Shown piece after piece: positions 34,105 through 42,977 of a DNA stretch of 64,000 nt. The translations under genes and the position numbers were made by a program. The stretch covers positions 62,001-126,000 of the forward strand of contig NZ_JAQJZJ010000010.1 in NCBI RefSeq assembly GCF_027988105.1, in the 5' to 3' direction. Under the pieces are notes generated by a model. That model worked only from the letters and a program-made list of their open reading frames with translations, made no database searches and was not told the origin of the DNA. Within the stretch, counting starts at the first letter, position 1; each line of letters opens with the position of its first letter. The DNA is from Pseudomonas aestuarii. Lineage in GTDB: Bacteria > Pseudomonadota > Gammaproteobacteria > Pseudomonadales > Pseudomonadaceae.

Positions 34105-35961
34105 TTACAGGGCCTGATAGCGCAGGGTCAGGTAGACCGCCTGGCCGGGCTGGTTATAGCCCTGGGCGGTCTCATAGTCGGCGTCCAGCAGGTTGGCGAT
34201 GCGGGTCTGCAGGCGCCATTCGTGGTCGATGCGGTACTCGCCGCGCAGGTCCAGGGTGGCGTAGCCGGCCAGTTCCTTGGTATTGGCCAGGTCGTCGTAG
34301 CGCTGGCCCTCGGCGTGCAGGCTGGCGCCAACGCTGAAGGCGCCGAGGCGACGATCCAGGTCGAGGTTGAACAGCTGCTTGGCCCGGCGCGTCAGTTCGT
34401 TACCGTCGTTGGCCCCGGAAGAACGGTTCTCCGGCTCCATCAGCGTGTAGTTGGCGTTCCAGTCCCAGCCGAGCAGCTGGCTGGCGAGCACCAGTTCGAC
34501 GCCGCGGATCCGCGCCTCGGCGACGTTGGCCGGCGCCTTGATGCTGGCGTCGTAGGCGATCAAATCCTCGATGCGGGTGCGGAAGGCGTTAACCGACCAG
34601 TGTCCCCAGGAATGCTGGCCGGCCAGACCGGCCTCCAGGCTGTTCGACGTTTCCGCCTCCAGCTCCGGGTTGCCGTAGCTGGGGAAATACAGCTCATTGA
34701 AGGTCGGTGCCTTGAACGCCGTGCCGTAGCTGAGGGTAGCGCGCAGCCAGTCGTTCAGGGCATAGCCGTAACCGAGGTTGCCGGTGTCATGCTGGCCGAA
34801 CTGCTGGTTGTTGTCGCGGCGTAGCGACAGCTGCCAGTCGTGCTGGCCGGCCTCGCCGAGGTACTGGACGAAGCCGCCGGTGTTGTCGCGCGAATCCTCG
34901 GCGTAGGCGGTGCTGCCGCTGACCTCGTCATGCAGGTAGTCGGCGCCCAGGGTCAGGGTGTGGCCGGGCGCCAGGCTCAGGTCGTTCTGCCAGCTGGCGC
35001 TGTCGCGACGGCTGTCGAAGCGCGAGTCGAAGCTACCATCCTGATAACTGTCGGACTTGTCTTCGCTGCGCCCGAGCTGCAGGGTCACCTGCCATGGCTC
35101 AAGCGGGGCGAAACGGGCGCGGCTGCCAAATACCCTGGATTCGCCGTCGGCATGGGCACGAAAGCCGGCGCTGCGCTTGCGGTTGACCTGATCGTAATCG
35201 TTGTGCGACTTGGCCTGCAGCAGGCTGGCATCCAGTTCCAGGCCGTTGTCGAAGCGGTAGCCGGCGCTCAAGCTGGCGGACAGGTTGCGGTAGCCGTCGG
35301 CGTCGTCTTCGTAGCCGCTGGTGGCCGCCGACTTGACGTTGGTCCCGTCGCTATCGGCGCCGCTGAGGCCCAGGCTGTACCAGCCCTGCTCATCACCACC
35401 GGAGACCCCGGCGCTGCCGTTGTAGCTGTCGTGGGTGCCAACGCCTGCGGCGAAGAACGGCTTGACGCCCAAGCCTGTACCCTTGCGGGTGAAGATCTGG
35501 ATCACCCCGCCGATCGCTTCGGAGCCATACAGGCTCGAACGCGGGCCGCGCACCACCTCGATCCGCTCGATCAGCTCCAGCGGCAGATCCTGCAGCGCCG
35601 CGCCGCCGCTAGTAACCGAACCGATCTTGATGCCGTCGATCAGCACCAGCACATGGTCGGACTCGCTGCCGCGCATGAACAGCGAAGTGTTCTTGCCCGG
35701 GCCGCCATTGTTGGTCAGGGACACGCCCGGCACCCGCTTCAGCAGTTCGGGCACGGACGTGGCCTGGCTTTGCTCGATCTGTGCGCGGTCGAAGACCGTC
35801 ACCGCGGCCAGACTCTGCTCAACGGTCTGCGCGGTACGGGTGGCAGTCACCACCTGGTCTTGCAGATAAACATGCTCGGCCGCTCTGGCCTGGGAAATAC
35901 TCGAGACGCCACACAGCAGCAACGCTGCCGGCTGGAGAAGGGACTTGGTCTTTGTGCTCAT
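34105..35961 (-). CDS. btuB: TonB-dependent outer-membrane cobalamin receptor
   Basis: A 618-residue receptor. A signal peptide (around LQPAALLLCGVSSISQARA) is followed by a TonB-box region (DQVVTATRT) and a plug domain with LLKRVPGVSLTNNGGPG. Next comes DHVLVLIDGIKIGSVTSGGAALQDLPLELIERIEVVRGPRSSLYGSEAIGG, here noted only by its core EVVRGPRSSLYGS. The 22-strand barrel ends in aromatic-rich YLTLRYQAL. It is preceded by a cobalamin riboswitch and leads the operon. Confidence 0.93.
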   Translation of the reverse strand: MSTKTKSLLQPAALLLCGVSSISQARAAEHVYLQDQVVTATRTAQTVEQSLAAVTVFDRAQIEQSQATSVPELLKRVPGVSLTNNGGPGKNTSLFMRGSESDHVLVLIDGIKIGSVTSGGAALQDLPLELIERIEVVRGPRSSLYGSEAIGGVIQIFTRKGTGLGVKPFFAAGVGTHDSYNGSAGVSGGDEQGWYSLGLSGADSDGTNVKSAATSGYEDDADGYRNLSASLSAGYRFDNGLELDASLLQAKSHNDYDQVNRKRSAGFRAHADGESRVFGSRARFAPLEPWQVTLQLGRSEDKSDSYQDGSFDSRFDSRRDSASWQNDLSLAPGHTLTLGADYLHDEVSGSTAYAEDSRDNTGGFVQYLGEAGQHDWQLSLRRDNNQQFGQHDTGNLGYGYALNDWLRATLSYGTAFKAPTFNELYFPSYGNPELEAETSNSLEAGLAGQHSWGHWSVNAFRTRIEDLIAYDASIKAPANVAEARIRGVELVLASQLLGWDWNANYTLMEPENRSSGANDGNELTRRAKQLFNLDLDRRLGAFSVGASLHAEGQRYDDLANTKELAGYATLDLRGEYRIDHEWRLQTRIANLLDADYETAQGYNQPGQAVYLTLRYQAL

Positions 35962-36059
35962 TGCGTTGTTGCTCCGTCGCTCTCACCCGAGCGATAGCCA
36001 GGAAAGGCATACGGAGAACGAAGACGGATGACCTGCAGGAACGGCGCAGCCCACACGCC

Positions 36060-36280
36060 AGACAACGCCCTCCGCGATGCCATGGACTGCAGCAGGCCGG
36101 TCTCCGGGCTTACGAGCGGCGTTATGCAAACACCTCCAGACGCACCTTCCCATGCTCACGCACAGTGGTTGAAAAAGCGCTGGTTTGACTCGTCTACCGT
36201 TGCGGGGGCAGCGTCGGAATAGTTGGCGTGAACACGCACAACGCACCGACTTCCCTGTTTCACCCCTCTAGCCCTGAGGC
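36060..36280 (-). ncRNA. Cobalamin (AdoCbl) riboswitch
   Basis: Read on minus, the leader has all hallmark blocks in order: gggtgaaacagggaa (from 36265), the core gctgcccccgcaacggtag (36194-36212), ccactgtgcgtgagcatgggaagg, and the B12 box agcccggagaccggcc (36095-36110). It ends about 100 bases before the btuB start, so it likely represses translation or transcription of btuB and the downstream operon when B12 is plentiful. Confidence 0.95.
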
Positions 36281-36429
36281 CTGCTCCACTCATGCGCGCC
36301 AAGGCGCGGCAGAACGTGGACAGGTCGCAAGGCTGGGGGCACCTGTTGCAAGGCGCGCAGGGTAGAGGCACACAGACCAGGCGTCAATGGATTGGGACTG
36401 CAGCAGGCAAACCGGGGCTAAGCTGTCTG
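36281..36429. other. Intergenic region upstream of the riboswitch
   Basis: Promoter region for the B12 operon (minus) with no gene. A GC-rich part near 36290-36370 gives way to aatggattgggactgcag. No clear -35/-10 pair stands out. Confidence 0.35.
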
Positions 36430-36604
36430 AGGTTGTGAAAATATCGAGCGCCGTCGCGAGGCAGTCTCCGGGCGTTCGCGGCAAGGCGTGCCAGGTGAAA
36501 AGCGGGGATGTTTAGTGAGCTAAATGACCTCGATTTTCACCTGGCGCATCGCAGTAACGGGCGCCTGGGGCGGCCGCAGTAGATGGGAGTTTTTTCACAG
36601 CCTC
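36430..36604. mobile_element. MITE-like palindromic element, about 175 bp
   Basis: The ends gaggttgtgaaaata (36430-36444) and ttttttcacagcctc (36590-36604) are imperfect inverted repeats. A perfect internal stem ccaggtgaaaa (36491-36501) / ttttcacctgg (36534-36544) brackets a tttagtgagctaaatga centre. Size and nested architecture parallel the element at 12162-12330, including a short AT-rich centre, though terminal sequences differ. There is no coding capacity. Confidence 0.6.
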
Positions 36605-36636
36605 TCAGCTCTTGTCACCCATCAGGAGATACCGCA

Positions 36637-36984
36637 ATGAGATACCAAGGCAGCTGCCACTGCGGCCAAGTGACCTTTGAGGTGGAAGGCCAGCTCGACG
36701 GCGCGATGGCGTGCAATTGTTCGATCTGTCGACGCAAGGGCTCACTGCTGTGGTTCGTACCGCGCGCCCAGCTGACGCTGCTCACACCAGAGAGCCAGCT
36801 GGCCACCTACACCTTCAACAAGCATGTGATCCAGCACCGCTTCTGCCCCACCTGTGGCATCCACCCCTTCGGCGAAGGCATCGACCCCAAGGGCAACGCC
36901 ATGGCGGCGGTCAATATCCGCTGCCTGGAAGACCTCGAACTGGACAGCGTGCCGGTCAAGCACTTCGATGGACGGGCGCTCTAG
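36637..36984 (+). CDS. GFA family (glutathione-dependent formaldehyde-activating-like) zinc protein
   Basis: A 115-residue Mss4-like zinc protein. The metal-binding cysteines are Cys7 and Cys9 in GSCHCGQ, CNCSICRRKG at residues 26-31 and RFCPTCGIHPF. Family members are loosely annotated as S-(hydroxymethyl)glutathione synthase, but most have no proven activity. Ribosome site aggag precedes the ATG. Confidence 0.88.
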   Translation: MRYQGSCHCGQVTFEVEGQLDGAMACNCSICRRKGSLLWFVPRAQLTLLTPESQLATYTFNKHVIQHRFCPTCGIHPFGEGIDPKGNAMAAVNIRCLEDLELDSVPVKHFDGRAL

Positions 36985-37081
36985 GCCGCCATCGTCGCCA
37001 AGGCGGGGCATGAAGCCCGCTGGCTTGCTCGACGGTCCGGTGACGGCGGTTCGCGGGCGCTGGTGCAGTTCGGGCCAGCGC

Positions 37082-37741
37082 CTAGCGCTTGCGACAGAGG
37101 CTCAGGCCATCGCCCAGCGGCAACAGCGACAGGTCGATGCGCTGATCGTCTTTCAGGGCCAGGTTGAGCGCCTGGATGGCGCGGGTATCTGCGCTGTCCA
37201 GACTCGCCTCCAGCACCCGCCCGCTCCACAGGGTGTTGTCGAACAGAATCAGCCCGCCCTGGCGCAACAGGCGCAGGGCATGCTCGAAGTAGGCCGGGTA
37301 ATTGGCCTTGTCGGCGTCTATGAAGATCAGGTCGATGCCGGCCTGCCCTTCCCCCTCCAGCGCGACCAGGGTCTCCAGGGCCGGCGCCAGGCGCTGCTCG
37401 ATGCGTCCGGCCAGCCCCGCCTCGCGCCAGTAGCGCTCGGCCACGGCGTTGTAGTCGCCGGGAATGTCGCAGCAGATCATTCGGCCGTCCGCAGGCATGG
37501 CCGCGGCCATGCACAACGCGCTGTAGCCGGTGAAGGTGCCCACCTCGACGATTCGCCTGGCGCCGGTCAGCTTGACCAGCAAGGCCATGAACTGCCCCTG
37601 CTCCGGGGCGATCTGCCACTGGGCATTGGCCAGCAACGCGGTTTCGTCGCGCAGACGCCTGAGCAAAGGCGTCTCGCGCAGAGATACCTCTAGCAGGTAG
37701 CGATAGAGATCGTCGTCGAGATTCAGGGTGCGATTGGTCAT
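37082..37741 (-). CDS. SAM-dependent O-methyltransferase (class I, catechol type)
   Basis: A 219-residue methyltransferase of the COMT/CCoAOMT-like family. The SAM motif is VEVGTFTGYSALCMA, the metal-binding acidic segment IDLIFIDADKANYPAYFEH, and LILFDNTLWSGRV is conserved. It probably methylates a small catechol-like molecule with a divalent cation. It lies on the minus strand about 25 bases after the downstream-located NlpC/P60 gene start region, so the two may be co-transcribed. Confidence 0.87.
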   Translation of the reverse strand: MTNRTLNLDDDLYRYLLEVSLRETPLLRRLRDETALLANAQWQIAPEQGQFMALLVKLTGARRIVEVGTFTGYSALCMAAAMPADGRMICCDIPGDYNAVAERYWREAGLAGRIEQRLAPALETLVALEGEGQAGIDLIFIDADKANYPAYFEHALRLLRQGGLILFDNTLWSGRVLEASLDSADTRAIQALNLALKDDQRIDLSLLPLGDGLSLCRKR

Positions 37742-37766
37742 GGGGCCTCCAGACGAATGCCGACCG

Positions 37767-38285
37767 TCAGGGATTACCGGCCAACTCGGGGGCGAACACC
37801 CGCTTGGCCTCCAGGTAGGTGCGTTGCCAGTAGCTGTTGCTGAGGCTGTCCAGGCGCACGGTGCCGCCGCTGGAAGGCGCGTGCACAAAGCGCCCCTCGC
37901 CGACGTAGATGCCGGCGTGACTGACCTGACGGCCACCGCTGGTGGCAAAGAACAGCAGATCACCGCTTTGCAGCGCATTACGGCCAACGACTGGTGCACG
38001 CATGCTGATCAGTTCGCGGGTCGAGCGCGGCAGACTGACGCCGGCTGCGTCGCGGTAGACGTAGCCGATCAGCCCGCTGCAATCGAAGCCGCCCGCCGGG
38101 GTATTGCCGCCATAGCGATAGGGTGTGCCGACCAGCCCGAGGGCGCGAAACAAGACGTCCTCGGCACCACTGTCGACGCTGGCCGCGGGCACATGAACGA
38201 TGGGCTGTGGAACAGGAGGGCGACCGGCGCAGCCAGTCAGCAGCGCGGCAAGCAGAAGCAGGGCAACACGGGTCGTGAGGTGCAT
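37767..38285 (-). CDS. NlpC/P60 family lipoprotein (first of tandem pair)
   Basis: About 172 residues. A lipoprotein signal peptide ends at lipobox LLTGC. An NlpC/P60 papain-like domain follows: catalytic Cys in GGFDCSGLIGYVY, His in VSHAGIYVG and the third polar position His in FVHAPSSGG. It probably cuts murein stem peptides between D-Glu and diaminopimelate in the periplasm. It is about 80 bases downstream of a paralog, a duplicated pair. ATG at 38291 (two codons earlier) is equally possible. Confidence 0.88.
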   Translation of the reverse strand: MHLTTRVALLLLAALLTGCAGRPPVPQPIVHVPAASVDSGAEDVLFRALGLVGTPYRYGGNTPAGGFDCSGLIGYVYRDAAGVSLPRSTRELISMRAPVVGRNALQSGDLLFFATSGGRQVSHAGIYVGEGRFVHAPSSGGTVRLDSLSNSYWQRTYLEAKRVFAPELAGNP

Positions 38286-38368
38286 GAGCAAAGCGATCCA
38301 GAGCCTGAATGCGCTCTACTGTGCCGACTCAGGAGCAAGCGCGCAACCTTTGCGGCTGCGCCGGGGGA

Positions 38369-39016
38369 TCAGGGATGGCGGGCCAGCTGATCGGTCGGGG
38401 CCATGGCCAGTGCACGCTTGGCCTCGATAAAGGTACGGCTCCAATAGCGATCGTCCAGGCTGTCGACCCGCACACCACTGCCGCGGCTGGCAGAATGGAT
38501 GAACTGGTCATCGCCCAGGTAGATACCGGCATGGCTGACCCGACCGCGACCGTTGGTGGCGAAGAACAGCAGATCACCCGGCTCCAGCTCTTCGCGCTCG
38601 ACCAGCGGCGCATCGATCTTGATCATTTCGCGGGTCGAACGCGGCAATTGCATGCCGAGTTCTTCCTTGAACAGAAAGCCGATAAAGCCGCTGCAATCGA
38701 ATCCCGACTTCACCGTGCTGCCGCCGTAGCGGTAACGGGTGCCAACCAGCGACAGGCCATGGGACAGAATGCTGTCGGCCAACTGAGGGAGCTCGTAGGC
38801 TTTGTCGTCGGAAAAGTCGATGACTGCTTCGGCTTCGGCTTCGGCTTCAGTTTCGTCAAGAAGAACCGCGCGCTCAACCGTCTTGGCTTTAGCCACTGCA
38901 GTGGTCGCCGGCATTTGCGGCGCATGACTGGCACAGGCGGCCAGAACCAGCGTGAATGCGAGGGGCAAGAGAGGGGCGATTTTTTTCAACATGAGTGCAA
39001 CGTGCCGTAGTTTCAC
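38369..39016 (-). CDS. NlpC/P60 family lipoprotein (second of tandem pair)
   Basis: A 215-residue paralog of the adjacent gene. A signal peptide ends at lipobox LVLAAC. An acidic Glu/Ala repeat linker (ETEAEAEAEAVIDFSDD) is absent from its partner. The catalytic Cys lies in SGFDCSGFIGFLF, His in VSHAGIYLGDD and FIHSASRG. A murein endopeptidase role is expected from the family. The repetitive gaagccgaagcc stretch encodes the linker and may vary in length between strains. Confidence 0.88.
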   Translation of the reverse strand: MKLRHVALMLKKIAPLLPLAFTLVLAACASHAPQMPATTAVAKAKTVERAVLLDETEAEAEAEAVIDFSDDKAYELPQLADSILSHGLSLVGTRYRYGGSTVKSGFDCSGFIGFLFKEELGMQLPRSTREMIKIDAPLVEREELEPGDLLFFATNGRGRVSHAGIYLGDDQFIHSASRGSGVRVDSLDDRYWSRTFIEAKRALAMAPTDQLARHP

Positions 39017-39044
39017 AAGGGCGCGACTATGCCTTCTATGCCCC

Positions 39045-39824
39045 TCATTTGCAAATTCTATGGCGCTTGATGTGACTCAGTAGCTCCGGCAAAACATCTA
39101 AGGCACCACGTCGCACATGCGCATCGACGACATCGCTCAAGTCGCCGCGAGCAGGATTGATCTCGGCGGTGAAACCACCCGCCTGGCGGGTGCGCAGCAG
39201 CGGTTCGACGATATAGGGGAAACTGGCGCTGGTGCCGATGCTGATGACCACCTCGAAACCTCTGCCCAGCTCGGTGTAAAGGCGATTGATCGCCCGCTCC
39301 GGCAGCATCTCCTCGAACAGCACCACCGGCGGGCGCAGGACGCCGCCGCACTGCCGGCACCTGGGCGGTAGCGGCCGGCTCAGGTGCTCGGCCAGTTGCG
39401 GGTCCTGGGCACCGCAGGACTGGCAATACAGCGGCGCCAGCTGGCCATGGATCTCGATCAGGCGCTCGGGCGGACTGCCGGCGGCGCGGTGATAGCCGTC
39501 GATATTCTGGGTCAGCACCCAGCACTCGGGCTTCAGACGCTGCAGCTCGGCGATGGCGTAATGCCCGGCATTGGCCTGGGCGCCGAGACAGGCCCTGCCC
39601 AGTTCGGCCAAGTACTTCCAGCATAGAGCCGGGTCGCGCTGCAGCATGGGGCCGGAAAGCGCCGCCTCGATCGGCAGGCCTTCGGCAGTCTGGTCGTTGT
39701 AGAGGCCGCCGATGCCGCGGTAGGTGGGCAAGCCGGAGTCGGCGGACAGCCCGGCGCCGGTGATGATCAGGATGCGTTCGGCCGCAATGATGGCCTCGGC
39801 GACACGGGCTATGACCTCATCCAT
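39045..39824 (-). CDS. Sir2-family NAD-dependent protein deacylase
   Basis: About 259 residues. NAD-binding motifs are ITGAGLSADSGLPTYRG and TQNIDGYH. The catalytic His is in LIEIHGQLAPLYC, and the zinc Cys pairs are CQSCG and CRQCGG. It removes acyl groups from protein lysines using NAD. The N-terminus was set at MDEVIARVAEAI; an ATG 11 codons upstream exists. It is followed by an unrelated Tag-like gene on the same strand upstream (17 bases). Confidence 0.92.
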   Translation of the reverse strand: MDEVIARVAEAIIAAERILIITGAGLSADSGLPTYRGIGGLYNDQTAEGLPIEAALSGPMLQRDPALCWKYLAELGRACLGAQANAGHYAIAELQRLKPECWVLTQNIDGYHRAAGSPPERLIEIHGQLAPLYCQSCGAQDPQLAEHLSRPLPPRCRQCGGVLRPPVVLFEEMLPERAINRLYTELGRGFEVVISIGTSASFPYIVEPLLRTRQAGGFTAEINPARGDLSDVVDAHVRRGALDVLPELLSHIKRHRICK

Positions 39825-39873
39825 CTCAAGCTCTCCTGCGCAGGGTGGATGAAGCATCAGCCACCCTAGCGGC

Positions 39874-40545
39874 TCAATGATTGACCGTATACGCCAGCAT
39901 CATCGACAACTGGCACAGCGGTCGACCACTCTGCGCGTGCCACTGATTGAACGCCGCCTGCACGGCTGCACGGTCTTTCAAGCTGGTCGGCACCTTGTCG
40001 ATGATGTTCTGCGCCTTGAGCGCGGCGACCATGTCATCGGTGGGGATAAAGGTATCCTTGCCGACCATGCGCAAGAAGCGCGGCGCGGACAACCCGCCCA
40101 GCTGGCTACCCTGCTTGGCCAGGTAGCGCCACAGACCAACGATATCGGTCACTGGCCAGTCGGCGATCAACGCACCGAAGCTGCCTTTTTCCCTGCGCAC
40201 ATCCAGCACGAACTGGGCATTGCGCGGCACGCTCTTGAGCTTGCCCAGATGGCGGATGATGCGCGCATCCTGCATCAGGTTTTCCAGACGCTCAGCGCCC
40301 ATCAAGACGACTTTTTCCGGGTCGAAGCCGAAGAACACCTGCTCGAAAACCGGCCACTTGGCATCGACCAGACTGTGCTTGAGACCGGCGCGAAAGATGC
40401 GCAGGCTGATGGTGGAGAGATAACGGTCATCGCTCAGCGCGCGCAACTCGGCATCGCTGCGCGGCTGCGGCAAACGCGCCTCGAGGGCCGCGGCCGAACC
40501 AAAACGATTCAGGCAATACTCATGGAGCCATTTATAGTCGCGCAT
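39874..40545 (-). CDS. Tag-like (3-methyladenine DNA glycosylase I-related) protein
   Basis: A 223-residue helix-hairpin-helix superfamily protein. The segment YLSTISLRIFRAGLKHSLV...WPVFEQVFFGFDP...DARIIRHLGKLKSV aligns with E. coli Tag (QAGLSW...DAGIIRHRGKI). The N-terminal zinc-ligand Cys/His of Tag are not seen, and the base-specificity Glu of Tag appears as Arg (SLRIFRAG). It is probably a divergent family member, not a classic 3-methyladenine glycosylase. The C-terminus ends in MLAYTVNH. Confidence 0.72.
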   Translation of the reverse strand: MRDYKWLHEYCLNRFGSAAALEARLPQPRSDAELRALSDDRYLSTISLRIFRAGLKHSLVDAKWPVFEQVFFGFDPEKVVLMGAERLENLMQDARIIRHLGKLKSVPRNAQFVLDVRREKGSFGALIADWPVTDIVGLWRYLAKQGSQLGGLSAPRFLRMVGKDTFIPTDDMVAALKAQNIIDKVPTSLKDRAAVQAAFNQWHAQSGRPLCQLSMMLAYTVNH

Positions 40546-40581
40546 CGTCCCTCGCCTTTGCTTGTCGCTCTTAGCGCTGCC

Positions 40582-41406
40582 CTACAGATTCATCACATTG
40601 ACGAAACGCGATGCGGCATTTTCGTCGATTCTCAGGTTCTTGAAGTCGAACAGGTTGCGGTCGGCCAACTGTGAGGGCACTACGTTCTGCAGCGCGCGGA
40701 ACATGATCTCGATACGCCCCGGGGATTTGCGCTCCCAGTCCTGGAGCATCTCCTTGACCACCTGACGTTGCAGATTTTCCTGCGAACCGCAGAGGTTGCA
40801 CGGAATGATCGGGAACTGCCTGAGCTGGCTATAGGCCTCGATATCCGCCTCGTTGCAGTAGGCCAGCGGACGGATTACCACGTTGCGCCCGTCATCGGCA
40901 CGCAGCTTCGGCGGCATGGCCTTGAGCGTGCCGCCGTAGAACATGTTGAGGAAAAAGGTTTCCAGGATGTCGTCGCGGTGATGCCCCAGGGCCATCTTGG
41001 TCGCGCCGATCTCGTCGGCAAAGGTATACAGCGTGCCGCGGCGCAGGCGAGAACACAGCGAACAGGTGGTCTTGCCTTCCGGGATCATCTCCTTGACCAC
41101 CGAGTAGGTGTCTTTTTCGACGATGTGATACGGCACACCAATGGACTCCAGGTAGGCCGGCAACACATGCTCGGGGAAGCCAGGCTGTTTCTGATCCATA
41201 TTGACCGCGACTATCTCGAACTCGATCGGCGCAACCTTCTGCATATGCAGCAGCACATCGAGCATGGTGTAGCTGTCCTTGCCCCCGGACAGGCAAACCA
41301 TGACCTTGTCGCCGTTCTCGATCATGTTGAAATCGGCGATGGCTTCGCCGGCCTGACGGCGCAGGCGTTTTTGCAGTTTGTTCTGATTGACCGAGAGGCT
41401 ACCCAT
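40582..41406 (-). CDS. ttcA: tRNA 2-thiocytidine biosynthesis protein TtcA
   Basis: A 274-residue PP-loop ATPase that installs 2-thiocytidine at tRNA position 32. The PP-loop is SGGKDSYTML. Cys pairs CSLCSRLRRG and CNLCGS bind the Fe-S cluster used for sulfur transfer. Length and motifs are typical. It is divergent from the J-domain gene. Confidence 0.95.
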   Translation of the reverse strand: MGSLSVNQNKLQKRLRRQAGEAIADFNMIENGDKVMVCLSGGKDSYTMLDVLLHMQKVAPIEFEIVAVNMDQKQPGFPEHVLPAYLESIGVPYHIVEKDTYSVVKEMIPEGKTTCSLCSRLRRGTLYTFADEIGATKMALGHHRDDILETFFLNMFYGGTLKAMPPKLRADDGRNVVIRPLAYCNEADIEAYSQLRQFPIIPCNLCGSQENLQRQVVKEMLQDWERKSPGRIEIMFRALQNVVPSQLADRNLFDFKNLRIDENAASRFVNVMNL

Positions 41407-41503
41407 GGTGCGCTGGAATCCGAAGGCTTACTAAAGAGCGGCATTTTACCCAGAAAGCGCGACGCGCCCCACCCCAATCGCGCTGAAATGCTAGGCTCGG
41501 GTG

Positions 41504-42100
41504 ATGAACGACGAACTTGATCCCTCTGCCGATCTGGCAGACCAACTGCACCAGTTGCTGCAGGACGCCCCTGCCGGGATTGGCGAATACCAGTTGATCC
41601 AACTGCTGAAAGATCGCCACTGCACGCACATCCCCCACTTGCCGCTGACCGACAACCTGGTGCTGTTTCGCACCCACTTCCTGGTATTCAACGCCCTGTA
41701 CCGCTTACGCGAGCGGCTATGGAGCCAGCGGCTCGGCTTTGTCCAGATCAACCCGCTGTGTATTCAGCTGCTGCCTTATCGAGCTGGCAGTGCCGAACTG
41801 AGCGAGCACGACCCGCTGCGCGACTATTACCTGGATCTCCGCCAATTGAGCGATACCGACGAGCGCGATGTGGAAAAGCTGCTGGCCAGTTTCTGGACGC
41901 GCATGCAAGGCGGCGAGGAAAAGCGTGCAGCCCTGGAGCTGTTCGAGCTGGATGAGAGCCAGCAAGTCCTCAATATCGGGATTATCAAGCATCGCTACCG
42001 GCAACTGGTCAGCCTGCATCACCCCGATCGAGGCGGCAGCACCACGCGCCTGCAGTCGATTAACAAAGCCATGGAAATTCTTGAACGCTATTACAGCTAA
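41504..42100 (+). CDS. J-domain (DnaJ-like) co-chaperone with N-terminal DnaJ-related domain
   Basis: About 198 residues. The N-terminal half (EYQLIQLLKDRHCTHIPHLPLTDNLVLFRTHFLVFNALYRL) is a DnaJ-related domain found in gamma-proteobacteria. The C-terminus holds a J-domain end with the HPD motif (SLHHPDRGGSTTRLQSINKAMEILERYY). It would stimulate an Hsp70 partner; the client is unknown. A GTG one codon upstream (41501) could also start it. Confidence 0.82.
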   Translation: MNDELDPSADLADQLHQLLQDAPAGIGEYQLIQLLKDRHCTHIPHLPLTDNLVLFRTHFLVFNALYRLRERLWSQRLGFVQINPLCIQLLPYRAGSAELSEHDPLRDYYLDLRQLSDTDERDVEKLLASFWTRMQGGEEKRAALELFELDESQQVLNIGIIKHRYRQLVSLHHPDRGGSTTRLQSINKAMEILERYYS

Positions 42101-42266
42101 TTTTAAGAGACCAATTTGCTCTAAGGCATCACCCTTCTCGATCGTCAGCCTCTGCCTATACTGCGACATACGGTCGCATAGGTTCGGCCCAGTACCTGGT
42201 GGCGCTGCCTACGCGCGCCAGGCACTTCGCTGGGGGGCGACCGCATAACAAGAGGAGGTGTCTGGC

Positions 42267-42866
42267 ATGATCCATCACGTTTGGGGGCTCTTCACCCATC
42301 CCGATCAGGAATGGCAGGAAATTCGTGGCGAAGAAGAAACCATCAGCCACATGTATCTCACCCACGTACTGGTACTCGCCGCGATCCCGGCGATCTCGGC
42401 CTTTATTGGCACTACCCAGGTTGGCTGGTCCATCGGTGATAGGGCACCGGTAATGCTGACCCAAGCCAGCGCATTGCAAATGACGATCATGACCTACCTG
42501 GCAATGCTTGCCGGTGTTGCGGTCATGGGCGCCTTCATTCACTGGATGGCACGTACCTATGACGCCAGCCCCAACCTGACCCGGTGCATCGTCTTCGCCG
42601 CCTACACCGCAACACCCTTATTTGTCGGCGGCCTGGCAGCACTCTACCCAAATATGTGGCTGGCCATGGTGGTGGGAACACTGGCTATCTGCTACACCGT
42701 CTACCTGCTCTACGTGGGCATACCGACCTTCATGAATATCCCCGCGGATGAGGGATTCATGTTCTCCAGCTCGGTACTCGCGGTGGGCTTGGTGGTACTG
42801 GTGGCGATGATCGCCTGCTCGGTGATTCTCTGGGGCCTTGGGGTGGGCCCGGTCTACACCAGCTAA
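42267..42866 (+). CDS. Yip1-domain inner-membrane protein
   Basis: A 199-residue membrane protein starting MIHHVWGLFTHPDQEW. A strong aggaggt ribosome site lies 7-8 bases before this ATG. About five hydrophobic helices are seen (HVLVLAAIPAISAFIG, MTYLAMLAGVAVMGAF, IVFAAYTATPLFVGGL, MVVGTLAICYTVYLLYVG, VGLVVLVAMIACSVILW), the Yip1 family pattern. No biochemical role is established. A terminator follows. Confidence 0.82.
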   Translation: MIHHVWGLFTHPDQEWQEIRGEEETISHMYLTHVLVLAAIPAISAFIGTTQVGWSIGDRAPVMLTQASALQMTIMTYLAMLAGVAVMGAFIHWMARTYDASPNLTRCIVFAAYTATPLFVGGLAALYPNMWLAMVVGTLAICYTVYLLYVGIPTFMNIPADEGFMFSSSVLAVGLVVLVAMIACSVILWGLGVGPVYTS

Positions 42867-42885
42867 GGCATGACAGCGAAGATAT

Positions 42886-42920
42886 GACGAAACCACCTTG
42901 CGGTGGTTTCGTCGTTTTGG
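42886..42920 (+). terminator. Rho-independent terminator after the Yip1 gene
   Basis: Perfect stem gacgaaaccacc (42886-42897) with ggtggtttcgtc (42902-42913), loop ttgc, followed by gttttgg. It also separates the Yip1 gene from sprT. Confidence 0.8.
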
Positions 42921-42977
42921 GGCTGCCGTAGTGGTTCGGCTTAGGCATAATCGCGTCGTCATCTTCAGGTTACGCCC

